64,000 nucleotides of DNA from positions 4,030,001 through 4,094,000 of the forward strand of contig NZ_AP022563.1 in NCBI RefSeq assembly GCF_010726645.1, read 5' to 3'. The stretch is from Mycolicibacterium duvalii. Lineage in GTDB: Bacteria; Actinomycetota; Actinomycetes; Mycobacteriales; Mycobacteriaceae. This document shows positions 16,959-24,927 of this stretch, one piece after another. The first letter of the stretch is position 1. Each line of letters starts with the position of its first letter. Under the pieces are notes generated by a model. That model saw only the letters and a list, made by a program, of their open reading frames with translations. It did no database searches and was not told where the DNA came from. The position numbers and the translations under genes are program-made.

Positions 16959-18065
16959 TCAGTCGGGCACGATCGGTTCGGCGACCACGGTCTGGTTGCC
17001 GCCGGCGTGCTTGGCCCGGTACATCGCCTGATCGGCGTGCTCGACTAGGGCGCGCACCGCCGTGCGGACGTCGTGCCCGTCGAGACGCATGGTGGCGACC
17101 CCGATGCTGACCGTCGGCACCACCGCCGCGGCGCTGGCCGCCAGCGCCTGGTGCAGCCGCTCGGCCAGCCGGGCCATCACGGCCGGTTCGGCGTCGGCGA
17201 CGATCACGAACTCTTCGCCGCCGGTGCGGGCACTGACCGAGCGCACCCCCGACTGCGCCACCGCGTCGCGCGCCGCGTCGGCAACCGCGACGAGTACCCG
17301 GTCCCCCGCGTCGTGGCCGTGACTGTCGTTGATCGCCTTGAACTTGTCGACGTCGATGGCCAGCACGCCGATACGGCCGCTTCCGGTCGGCACCAGTTCG
17401 GTCACGTCGGAGTCGAAGCCGCGCCGGTTGTACAGCCGCGTCAGCGGGTCGTGCAGCGCGTCCATCGCACCGGTCCGTAGTGCCAGCAGATAGGACTGCA
17501 CGATCACCGGCACTCCGATGACCGTCGGCATCAGGACCAACAGCCGCACCGTGGTGATCTCGGGCGTGGCGGTTTCCTGGTACAACGCCATGCCGTAGAA
17601 GTAGGCGAACGCCGCGGTGGTGAACACCAGGTGCGCGAGCAGCGCACGCGGCCCGTGCGCGATGACGACGTAGATACCGTTGGCCGCCAGCAGTGCGAGT
17701 CCGGGCATCGCGGTGAACGCGTCGGCGCAGCAGAAGATCACCGCGACCACGGCGAGGTCGGCGTAGACCACGAAGCCCGCCGACTGCGTGGCCGAGGGCC
17801 ACGGCCCGACGATCCAGATGACGCCGAGCACCGTGGAGCTCACCGCGATGACCATCACGATGACCTGCGCGCCCGGGGGGCCGCCGTCGAGCAGCTCGCT
17901 GTTCGCCGTCAGCGTCGCAGTGACGCCGTAGAGCAACGCGAAGGCGCCGATGAACACCTGGTGCACGCGCTGGAATCCGCGCGATCGGAAATGCCGCTCA
18001 GTCCAGTCGAAGTCGAACGGCTGCCGCCACCAGCTCCGGAAGAATTCGCCGAACCCCTTTTCCAT
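16959..18065 (-). CDS. Membrane-bound GGDEF-domain diguanylate cyclase
   Basis: A 368-residue protein: cytoplasmic start, about six transmembrane helices between residues 35 and 195, then a GGDEF domain. LTRLYNRRGFD and DVDKFKAINDSHGHDAGD are standard, and the active-site loop is intact as GGEEF, so it probably makes cyclic-di-GMP. The residues before the loop (GVRSVSART) do not fit the RxxD inhibitory site, so product feedback is probably absent. The membrane block resembles MASE-type sensors, but the ligand is unknown. It starts 6 bp after the thioesterase stop and may be read with purA and the thioesterase. Confidence 0.88.
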   Translation of the reverse strand: MEKGFGEFFRSWWRQPFDFDWTERHFRSRGFQRVHQVFIGAFALLYGVTATLTANSELLDGGPPGAQVIVMVIAVSSTVLGVIWIVGPWPSATQSAGFVVYADLAVVAVIFCCADAFTAMPGLALLAANGIYVVIAHGPRALLAHLVFTTAAFAYFYGMALYQETATPEITTVRLLVLMPTVIGVPVIVQSYLLALRTGAMDALHDPLTRLYNRRGFDSDVTELVPTGSGRIGVLAIDVDKFKAINDSHGHDAGDRVLVAVADAARDAVAQSGVRSVSARTGGEEFVIVADAEPAVMARLAERLHQALAASAAAVVPTVSIGVATMRLDGHDVRTAVRALVEHADQAMYRAKHAGGNQTVVAEPIVPD

Positions 18066-18071
18066 CGGAGT

Positions 18072-18719
18072 TCACGGTTGGCCGGGCAAGAGGCGGATCA
18101 TCAGGCCGTTGGACTCGGCGAGCACGTTCCCCTCGGCGTCGAGCAGTTCGGCGTTGACGAACGCCTTGCGCCCCTCGGCTTCCCGCAACCAGCCCCGCGC
18201 GGTCAGCGTGGTGTCGACGGGAGTCACCCTGCGGTAGTCCACGTGCAAGAACGCGGTGCGGCTGATCGGCCGGCCGGTCGCGTGGATGACCATGCCGAAC
18301 ATGGAGTCGAACAGCAGCGGCAGCACACCGCCGTGTACGGCGTGGTTGCCGCCGACGTGGTAGCGGCTGAACGTGACCTCCAACTCGATGCCGTCGGCCT
18401 CGAACTTCGTCACCGTCCACGGCGGCATCAGCAGGCTCCCCGCACCGGGCAGCGACGGCACCCGGTTGGCGGGGCCGACGCCCTCCCCGGCGGTGTAGGG
18501 GTCCAGCAGATCGACGAGGGCTTCGACGCGGTCGGCCGCGTCCTCCCAGGTGGCCGGATCCGGGTCCGCCGACACGGCCAGGTCCTGGGCACGGCGCATC
18601 GCGGTCAGGAACCGCTCGAACCCCGGGCCGGGCTGGGCCGGCTCGAAGACCGGGAAGCCGCCGTGGCGGTCGTAGTCCGGATCTACGCGACGCGGATCGA
18701 GCCCGTAGTCAGCCGACAT
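18072..18719 (-). CDS. PaaI-type hotdog thioesterase family protein
   Basis: A 215-residue protein with a C-terminal hotdog domain: HAVHGGVLPLLFDSMFG (HGG and Asp motif), LHVDYRRVTPVDTTL and GRKAFVNAELLDAEGNVLAES. The family hydrolyses acyl-CoA thioesters; the acyl group is not known. The N-terminal 100 residues are extra. The ATG at 18719 shares one base with the purA stop (TGATG), so it is coupled to purA, as remembered for Rv0356c downstream of purA in M. tuberculosis. Confidence 0.82.
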   Translation of the reverse strand: MSADYGLDPRRVDPDYDRHGGFPVFEPAQPGPGFERFLTAMRRAQDLAVSADPDPATWEDAADRVEALVDLLDPYTAGEGVGPANRVPSLPGAGSLLMPPWTVTKFEADGIELEVTFSRYHVGGNHAVHGGVLPLLFDSMFGMVIHATGRPISRTAFLHVDYRRVTPVDTTLTARGWLREAEGRKAFVNAELLDAEGNVLAESNGLMIRLLPGQP

Positions 18720-20014
18720 CAACGGGCCGCCAGCACATCGCGGCGCACGATGGTCTGATCCCGCCCCGGCCCGACCCCGATGCACGAAACATGCGCCCCG
18801 GCAAGCTCTTCGAGGCGCAACACGTAGTCCCGGGCCTTGGCCGGCAGATCCTCGAATTCCCGGGCGCCGGAGATGTCCTCCCACCAACCGGGCATCTCCT
18901 CGTAGATCGGTTCGGCGCGGGCGATGTCGCTCTGCGTCATCGGCATCTCGTCGGTGCGTTTGCCGTCGACGGTGTAGCCGACACAGATCGGCACGGTCTG
19001 CAGGCTCGAGAGCACGTCGAGCTTGGTCAAAAAGTAGTCGGTGATGCCGTTGACCCGCGTGGCGTAGCGGGCGATGACGGCGTCGAACCAGCCGCAGCGG
19101 CGGGCGCGACCGGTGGTGACACCGACCTCGCCGCCGGTCTTGGCCAGGTACTCGCCGTGCTCGTCGAACAGCTCGGTCGGGAACGGGCCGGAGCCGACCC
19201 TGGTGGTGTAGGCCTTCAGGATCCCGAGCACCGTCGTGATGCGGGTGGGCCCGATGCCCGAGCCGACCGACGCTCCACCGGCGGTCGGATTAGACGACGT
19301 GACAAAGGGATACGTGCCGTGATCGACGTCGAGCAGCGTGCCCTGCGAACCCTCCAGCAGCACCGTCTCGCCGCGTTCGAGCGCGGTGTTGAGCAGCAAC
19401 CGGGCATCGGCGATGCGGTGTTTGAAGCCCTCGGCCTGCTCGAGCAGCGTGTCGACCACCTCGGCCGGGTCGAGCGCCTTGCGGTTGTAGATCTTGACCA
19501 GCACCTGGTTCTTGAATTCCAGTGCGCCCTCGATCTTCTCGGCCAGCACCTGCGGGTCCTGCACGTCGGCGACCCGGATGCCCTGCCGGGCGATCTTGTC
19601 CTGGTAACAGGGACCGATGCCGCGGCCGGTGGTGCCGATCTTCTTGCTGCCGGCGTAGCGCTCCACCACCTTGTCGATCGCGACGTGGTATGGCATGAGC
19701 AGGTGCGCGTCGGCCGAGATCAACAACCGCTCGGTGTCGACGTTGCGGTCCTCGAGGCCGCGCAGCTCGGTCAGCAGCACCGCCGGGTCGACGACCACAC
19801 CGTTGCCGATCACGTTGGTCACCCCGGGGGTCAGGATGCCCGACGGGATCAGGTGCAGCGCGAAGTTCTCTCCCGTGGGCAGAACCACGGTGTGGCCCGC
19901 ATTGTTGCCGCCCTGGTAGCGCACCACCCACTGGACACGTCCACCGAGCAGATCTGTGGCTTTCCCCTTGCCCTCGTCACCCCACTGGGCGCCGATGAGG
20001 ACGATTGCCGGCAT
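18719..20014 (-). CDS. purA: Adenylosuccinate synthetase
   Basis: A 431-residue enzyme joining IMP and aspartate with GTP to make adenylosuccinate, the first committed step to AMP. The N-terminus IVLIGAQWGDEGKGKATD carries the GTP loop with catalytic Asp; GNGVVVDP, TTGRGIGPCYQDK and the late TGRARRCGWFD and STGR-like loops are all in place. Length is normal. The ATG at 20014 is chosen because homologs begin MPAIVLIG. It is divergent from the Rv0358-like gene with a 95-bp gap. Confidence 0.97.
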   Translation of the reverse strand: MPAIVLIGAQWGDEGKGKATDLLGGRVQWVVRYQGGNNAGHTVVLPTGENFALHLIPSGILTPGVTNVIGNGVVVDPAVLLTELRGLEDRNVDTERLLISADAHLLMPYHVAIDKVVERYAGSKKIGTTGRGIGPCYQDKIARQGIRVADVQDPQVLAEKIEGALEFKNQVLVKIYNRKALDPAEVVDTLLEQAEGFKHRIADARLLLNTALERGETVLLEGSQGTLLDVDHGTYPFVTSSNPTAGGASVGSGIGPTRITTVLGILKAYTTRVGSGPFPTELFDEHGEYLAKTGGEVGVTTGRARRCGWFDAVIARYATRVNGITDYFLTKLDVLSSLQTVPICVGYTVDGKRTDEMPMTQSDIARAEPIYEEMPGWWEDISGAREFEDLPAKARDYVLRLEELAGAHVSCIGVGPGRDQTIVRRDVLAAR

Positions 20015-20109
20015 GCGTCGTCTCCCGCTGTCTTCCGAGCATTCCGCCCTCGATAATGTGTGCAGCCGGTGAGCTACCTTATCTGATCCCGGCCCTGCCA
20101 AGGAGCAGC

Positions 20110-20721
20110 GTGGACTCCTACCCCATCGCGGTGTACCGCGGCGCGCACCGGCGGCTGCCGCGGGCCCTGCGCGATCTGCCCGTACTGGACCGCGTCGAGG
20201 ATGTCGTCGCAGGTCGTCGGATCCTCGTGGTCGGCTCCCACTCCGACCTGTCCGCAGTGCTCAAGCAGCTGCTGCGAAGTGAGCGCCTCGACATCGAGGT
20301 GGCCCACGTGCGGCGCTGGTGGCAGGCGCGCCGCGCCCGGCGCGCGAGCGCGGTGCGCACTCCGCTGATCCGCGACGAGACCGGGGCGGTGATCACACGC
20401 GCGGCCTACTGGCTGCCGCCCGAGGACCGGACCGCGATCGAAGGCGAGGCCATAGTCGACGACGCGCGGCTGTTCGACGGTCACGCCCCGGCGGTGCGGG
20501 TCGAACCGACGGCCGCGCTGCCCGGGTTGCGCGCCACGGTGTGGCGGGGCCCGCTGCGGCCGGCACGGTGGGTGGCCGGACGCGCTGCGCAGTTGGGTAC
20601 GACCGGCGCGCGGGTGGTCCGCGACGGCCAGCCGCACGCCCGGGAGGTGCGGCGCTCGACGTTCTACCGCCACACCGAGGGATGGGCCCGGGTACCCACC
20701 GCCCGGTTCGGCCCGCCGTGA
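20110..20721 (+). CDS. Conserved hypothetical protein (Rv0358-like)
   Basis: A 203-residue soluble protein rich in Arg, with GRRILVVGSHSDLSAVLKQL and a patch ITRAAYWLPPEDRTAIEGEA. No family function is known to me. The GTG at 20110 is chosen because AAGGAG lies just upstream and residues before it look non-coding. Its stop overlaps the GTG of the next gene (GTGA), so it is coupled to the membrane protease, as remembered for Rv0358-Rv0359. Confidence 0.75.
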   Translation: MDSYPIAVYRGAHRRLPRALRDLPVLDRVEDVVAGRRILVVGSHSDLSAVLKQLLRSERLDIEVAHVRRWWQARRARRASAVRTPLIRDETGAVITRAAYWLPPEDRTAIEGEAIVDDARLFDGHAPAVRVEPTAALPGLRATVWRGPLRPARWVAGRAAQLGTTGARVVRDGQPHAREVRRSTFYRHTEGWARVPTARFGPP

Positions 20722-21497
20722 GCACGACCTCGGCCCGCCGGTCGGTCCGGCCCAGTTGGGCCTTCTGGCTGCTGGTGGCCACCACCGGCCTTGGTGGCGT
20801 GCTGGCCTGGCAGTCCGCGGAGCGGGTCCAGCCGCTGGCCTACATCGGGGTCTTCATCCTGGTGCTGGGCGGCTGGCTGGTGTCACTGTGCCTGCACGAG
20901 TTCGGACACGCGTACACCGCGTGGCGTTACGGCGATCACGGAGTCGAGGCCCGCGGCTACCTGACACTCAACCCGTTCAAGTACTCCCATCCGCTGCTGT
21001 CGCTCGGGCTGCCGGTGCTGTTCATCGCGCTGGGCGGGATCGGCCTGCCCGGCGGGGCGGTTTATCTGCAGACCGCGGCGATGACGCGCCGGCAGCTGAC
21101 CGTGGTCAGCCTGGCCGGACCGGCGATGAACGTGGTGCTGGCCGTGATCCTGCTCGCGGCGACCCGGCTCTTCTTCGACCCTGGGCATGCGGTGTTCTGG
21201 GCCGGGCTGGCGTTCCTGGCCTTCCTCCAGGTGACCGCCGTGCTGCTGAACCTGCTGCCGATCCCGGGACTGGACGGCTACGGCGCGCTGGAGCCGCACC
21301 TGAGCCCGCAGACCCGGCGCGCGATCGCGCCCCTCCGGCAGTGGGGTTTCCTGCTGCTGCTGGTGGTGCTGCTCACGCCGCCGCTGAACGGGTGGTTCTT
21401 CGCGGCGGTGTACTGGGCTTTCGACCTGTCGGGGGTTCCGGCCGCGCTGTCGTCGATAGGCAGCCAACTGACTCGCTTCTGGTCGGCCTGGATGTAG
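20718..21497 (+). CDS. M50-family (site-2-type) membrane zinc metalloprotease
   Basis: A 259-residue integral membrane protease with about six helices. The catalytic HExxH is LHEFGHAYTA near residue 59, and the third zinc ligand motif is NLLPIPGLDGYGALEP. These are the defining motifs of S2P/M50 proteases that cut substrates within the membrane. There is no PDZ domain, so it is the short type. The GTG start overlaps the previous stop. Substrate unknown; anti-sigma factors are common targets in the family. Confidence 0.87.
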   Translation: MSTTSARRSVRPSWAFWLLVATTGLGGVLAWQSAERVQPLAYIGVFILVLGGWLVSLCLHEFGHAYTAWRYGDHGVEARGYLTLNPFKYSHPLLSLGLPVLFIALGGIGLPGGAVYLQTAAMTRRQLTVVSLAGPAMNVVLAVILLAATRLFFDPGHAVFWAGLAFLAFLQVTAVLLNLLPIPGLDGYGALEPHLSPQTRRAIAPLRQWGFLLLLVVLLTPPLNGWFFAAVYWAFDLSGVPAALSSIGSQLTRFWSAWM

Positions 21498-21512
21498 CCC
21501 GGCCGCACTCCT

Positions 21513-21541
21513 TGCCATATATGCGGTTATTCGCATATATT
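21513..21541 (+). promoter_or_regulatory. Promoter with embedded operator palindrome of the CDF gene
   Basis: A -35 TTGCCA (21513-21518), a 17-bp spacer and -10 TATATT (21536-21541) stand 7 nt before the ATG, so the mRNA is probably leaderless. Within it ATATATGCG (21517-21525) and CGCATATAT (21532-21540) form a perfect 9-bp inverted repeat around GTTATT. This resembles the AT-rich palindromes bound by ArsR/SmtB metal sensors such as NmtR. Confidence 0.75.
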
Positions 21542-21548
21542 CGCCGCC

Positions 21549-22445
21549 ATGGGTGCGGGACACGACCACGGCCAGGCCGACGCCCGGGTCTCCCGGATGA
21601 TTCTGGCCGCGCTCATTCTGACCGCGTTCTTCCTGGTCGAACTGTTCACCGCGCTGGCGATCAACTCGATCGCACTGCTGGCCGACGCCGGCCACATGCT
21701 CACCGATCTGGTTGCGATGTTCATGGGCCTGACCGCCGTGCTGCTGGCCCGGCGCGGCAGCACCTCACCGGCACGCACGTACGGCTGGCACCGCGCCGAG
21801 GTGTTCACCGCGGTCGCCAATGCGGTGCTGCTGCTCGGCGTGGCGACGTTCATCCTGTACGAGGCGGTCGAGAGGATCGGCGACGCCCCCGAGGTGCCCG
21901 GCGTCCCGCTGATCGTCGTCGCGCTGGCCGGACTGGCGGCCAACCTCGTCGTGGTGGTGCTGCTGCGCTCGCACTCCCAGCAGAGCCTGGCGGTCAAGGG
22001 TGCCTACATGGAGGTGCTGGCCGACACCGTCGGCAGTGTCGGCGTACTGATCGCCGGCATCGTCACCGTGACCACCGGGTGGCCCTACGCCGACATCGTC
22101 GTCGCGGTCTTCGTCGCGCTGTGGGTGCTGCCGCGCGCGATCTCACTGGCGCGGGCCGCGCTGCGGATTCTGTCCGAGACATCCCCCAGCCACATCGACG
22201 TCGAGGAATTGCGGCAGGCGTTGTCCGCGGTCGACGGAGTCACCGAAGTGCACGACCTGCACGTCTGGACGCTGGTGCCGGGCAAGGACATGGTCACCGC
22301 ACACCTGACCAGCAAGCGGGACTCCGCACAGGTGCTCGACGACGCGCGCGCGGTGCTCACCGCGCGCGGGCTGGACCATTCGACCGTCCAGGTCGAGCCG
22401 CCCGACGCGGCCGCCGACTGCGAGTGCGGCAGCGGCGACCGGTAG
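21549..22445 (+). CDS. Cation diffusion facilitator (zinc/metal exporter)
   Basis: A 298-residue CDF transporter with six helices and a C-terminal ferredoxin-like domain. Transport-site motifs are ALLADAGHMLTDL in helix 2 (H-x-x-x-D) and VLADTVGSVG in helix 5 (D at the second site), so zinc or a related divalent metal is likely; exact specificity is open. N-terminal GHDHGQ and C-terminal DCECGSGD could also bind metal. It uses proton exchange to expel metal. The upstream palindromic promoter suggests metal-induced derepression; no ArsR gene is adjacent. Confidence 0.92.
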   Translation: MGAGHDHGQADARVSRMILAALILTAFFLVELFTALAINSIALLADAGHMLTDLVAMFMGLTAVLLARRGSTSPARTYGWHRAEVFTAVANAVLLLGVATFILYEAVERIGDAPEVPGVPLIVVALAGLAANLVVVVLLRSHSQQSLAVKGAYMEVLADTVGSVGVLIAGIVTVTTGWPYADIVVAVFVALWVLPRAISLARAALRILSETSPSHIDVEELRQALSAVDGVTEVHDLHVWTLVPGKDMVTAHLTSKRDSAQVLDDARAVLTARGLDHSTVQVEPPDAAADCECGSGDR

Positions 22446-22448
22446 GCG

Positions 22449-22865
22449 TCAGGCCAGGCCCAGGGCGCCTCGGGCACCCGGGTCACAGTCGTCGAGCAGA
22501 TCCAGGCAGCGCTGGTATTCGTCGACTTCGCCGATCGTGTCCGCCGCGCGGGCCAGCGCCGCCACACACCGCAGGAACCCGCGATTGGGCTCGTGCCTGA
22601 ACGGCACCGGACCGAACCCCTTCCACCCGTTGCGGCGCAGCTGGTCCAGACCCCGGTGGTAGCCGGTGCGGGCGTAGGCGTAGGCGGTCACGGCCTGACC
22701 GTCGTCGAGGGCCCGTTCGGCGAGCACCGCCCACGCGATCGACGCCGTCGGATGCGCCGCGGCCACGATGGCCGGGTTCTCCGCCGCGTCGAGTTCCGCC
22801 TCGGCGGCAGGGTCGCCGGGCAGGAACACTGGTTCGGGTCCGAGAAGGTCACCCATCCGAGTCAT
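22449..22865 (-). CDS. DUF3151-family protein
   Basis: A 138-residue protein matching the actinobacterial DUF3151 pattern: LLGPEPVFLPGDP at the start, AWAVLAERAL, AYAYARTGYHRGLDQLRRNGWKG and the C-terminal EYQRCLDLLDDCDP. The helical middle reads like a TPR-type repeat. Function is not known. Its position between the S2P locus and the Rv0361-like gene matches Rv0360c. An alternative ATG is three codons in. Confidence 0.8.
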   Translation of the reverse strand: MTRMGDLLGPEPVFLPGDPAAEAELDAAENPAIVAAAHPTASIAWAVLAERALDDGQAVTAYAYARTGYHRGLDQLRRNGWKGFGPVPFRHEPNRGFLRCVAALARAADTIGEVDEYQRCLDLLDDCDPGARGALGLA

Positions 22866-22954
22866 GGCGTCATTGTGCCGTGCGGGCGTGCGCGCCCGTC
22901 ACCGCGGATGGCTAAGCTTCGGCCGTAGCGTCGTTAGGGAGGACCGCCACACCG

Positions 22955-23716
22955 ATGTCGAACCCCACAGGGCCCGAGCGTCCGGACACGCCGGCCGACG
23001 ATCAGACGCCGCCGGATGCCGAGACCGAAGTGCTGCCGGAACCGGATCCGGAGCATGAGCCCGCGACCGAGGTCATCTCGCCGCAGCCGCCGCCCGGGTT
23101 GGGTCAACCGGAGGAGCCCGGGGAGCGCCGGTACACGGCGCCGTCGGGTTTCGACGCCGGATCCACCCAGATCATCAACCGGCCCAACGAGCCGGCCACC
23201 GAGGTGTTCGCCTCCCAGAAATCGGCCGGGCCGCAGGTGATTCCGCCACGTGGCGAAGCCCCCAAGCCGGCCAAGCAGAAGCGTCACTGGGGCTGGGTGG
23301 CCGCGATCGTGGTGATCATCGCGGTGCTGGCCGTCGTCGCGATCGTGGGCACGATCCTGCTGACCAGGGGCGGGGTGGCCGGGGTGTCGCAGGAAGAGCA
23401 GGTGCGCACCACCATCCAGAACTTCGACACCGCGGTGCAGAACGGCGACCTGGCCACGTTGCGCAGCATCACCTGCGGCTCGAAGCGCGACACCTACGTC
23501 AACTACAGCGACGAGCGCTGGGCCGAGATCCACAAGCGGGTGGCGGCGGCCAAGCAGTACCCGGTGGTGGCCAGCATCGACCAGGTGGTGATCAACGGCG
23601 ACCACGCGGAGGCCAACGTCACCACGTTCATGGCCTATGCGCCGCAGACCCGCTCGACACGTAGCTTCGACCTGCAGTTCCGCGACGACCAGTGGAAGGT
23701 CTGTCAGACCAACTGA
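22955..23716 (+). CDS. Single-pass membrane protein with Pro-rich cytoplasmic domain (Rv0361-like)
   Basis: A 253-residue protein. Residues 1-105 are Pro/Glu-rich and presumably cytoplasmic; a helix follows at about 111-133 (WVAAIVVIIAVLAVVAIVG), and the outer domain (about 140-253) is NTF2/DUF4878-like, ending FRDDQWKVCQTN. A Cys near LRSITCG and the final Cys could form a disulfide, as in the related protein at 11188-11628. The repeated EPATEVISPQ/EPATEVFASQ sequences in the cytoplasmic part look like phospho-acceptor Thr motifs. Function unknown. AGGGAGGA precedes the ATG. Confidence 0.75.
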   Translation: MSNPTGPERPDTPADDQTPPDAETEVLPEPDPEHEPATEVISPQPPPGLGQPEEPGERRYTAPSGFDAGSTQIINRPNEPATEVFASQKSAGPQVIPPRGEAPKPAKQKRHWGWVAAIVVIIAVLAVVAIVGTILLTRGGVAGVSQEEQVRTTIQNFDTAVQNGDLATLRSITCGSKRDTYVNYSDERWAEIHKRVAAAKQYPVVASIDQVVINGDHAEANVTTFMAYAPQTRSTRSFDLQFRDDQWKVCQTN

Positions 23717-23764
23717 TCGGCCCGATCTGACACGCCGGCTCAGCCGACCCCGCCTCGCCGGCTC

Positions 23765-23827
23765 CATCGAGATCCACGTTTTGTAGCGGTCTACTCGCAC
23801 TTTCTCTGCAAAACGCAGACCTCGATG
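23765..23827. repeat. 63-bp imperfect inverted repeat between convergent genes
   Basis: Arms 23765-23786 and 23806-23827 (22 nt each) pair at 18 positions, and the four mismatches are transitions, so an RNA hairpin could tolerate most as G-U pairs. Both arms carry CATCGAG and CGTTTTG-type cores; the loop is 19 nt. It lies between the convergent Rv0361-like and fba genes and could be a bidirectional terminator or a small dispersed repeat. Confidence 0.65.
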
Positions 23828-23861
23828 ATCCGCGCAGGCGAGACCCTGGATTCCGGCCGGC

Positions 23862-24899
23862 TCAGCCCGCGGTCACGCTCCGGCCCGCGCTGTGCAGATC
23901 CGCGCACGCCTCGACCACCCGCTCGCTCATCGAGGCCTCGGCCTTCTTCAAATAGCTGCGGGGGTCGTAGACCTTCTTGTTGCCCACCTCGCCGTCCACC
24001 TTGAGCACGCCGTCGTAGTGGCTGAACATGTGCCCGACGATCGGACGACTGAACGCGTACTGCGTGTCGGTGTCGACGTTCATCTTCACCACGCCGTAGC
24101 GCAACGCGTCCTCGATCTCGGACTTCAGCGAGCCCGATCCGCCGTGGAAGACGAAGTCGAACGGCTTGGCGCCGGTCGGCAGTCCCAGTTTCGCGGCGGC
24201 GACCTGCTGGCCCTCGGCCAGCACCTCGGGCCGCAGCACCACGTTGCCCGGCTTGTAGACGCCGTGCACGTTGCCGAACGTGGCCGCCAGCAGGTACCGG
24301 CCGCGCTCGCCGGCGCCGAGCGCGTCGATGGTCTTCTCGAAATCCTCGGCCGTGGTGTACAGCTTGTCGTTGATCTCGGCCTCGACCCCGTCCTCCTCGC
24401 CGCCGACCACACCGATCTCGACCTCGAGGATGATCTTGGCCGCAGCGGCCTCGCCCAGCAGTTCCTGTGCGATGGCCAGGTTCTCGTCGATCGGCACCGC
24501 CGAGCCGTCCCACATGTGCGACTGGAACAACGGATTGTCCCCGCGGGCGACGCGTTCGGCCGAGATCGCCAGCAGCGGGCGCACGTAGGTGTCGAGCTTG
24601 TCCTTGGGGCAGTGGTCGGTGTGCAGCGCCACCGTGATCGGGTATCGCTGCGCCACCACATGGGCGAACTCGGCCAGTGCCACCGCGCCCGTCACCATGT
24701 CCTTTACCCCCAGGCCGGAAGCGAATTCCGCTCCACCGGTGGAGAATTGGATGATGCCGTCAGAACCGGCATCGGCGAAGCCCTTGATTGCGGCGTTCAC
24801 CGATTCCGAGCCGACGCAGTTGATGGCCGGGAATGCGAACCCGTGTTCTTTGGCGCGGTCCAGCATCTCGGCGTAGACCTCGGGCGTCGCGATCGGCAT
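23862..24899 (-). CDS. fba: Fructose-bisphosphate aldolase, class II
   Basis: A 345-residue zinc aldolase that splits fructose 1,6-bisphosphate into dihydroxyacetone phosphate and glyceraldehyde 3-phosphate in glycolysis and reverses this in gluconeogenesis. Zinc-site motifs HTDHCPKDKLD and FVFHGGSGS are present, together with NVDTDTQYAF. The ATG at 24899 gives the known family start MPIATPEVYAEML and a length one residue off that remembered for M. tuberculosis Fba. The alcohol dehydrogenase ends 28 bp upstream on the same strand. Confidence 0.97.
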   Translation of the reverse strand: MPIATPEVYAEMLDRAKEHGFAFPAINCVGSESVNAAIKGFADAGSDGIIQFSTGGAEFASGLGVKDMVTGAVALAEFAHVVAQRYPITVALHTDHCPKDKLDTYVRPLLAISAERVARGDNPLFQSHMWDGSAVPIDENLAIAQELLGEAAAAKIILEVEIGVVGGEEDGVEAEINDKLYTTAEDFEKTIDALGAGERGRYLLAATFGNVHGVYKPGNVVLRPEVLAEGQQVAAAKLGLPTGAKPFDFVFHGGSGSLKSEIEDALRYGVVKMNVDTDTQYAFSRPIVGHMFSHYDGVLKVDGEVGNKKVYDPRSYLKKAEASMSERVVEACADLHSAGRSVTAG

Positions 24900-24927
24900 A
24901 CCGCAGTATCCCAGGAAAGCCGCCGGA

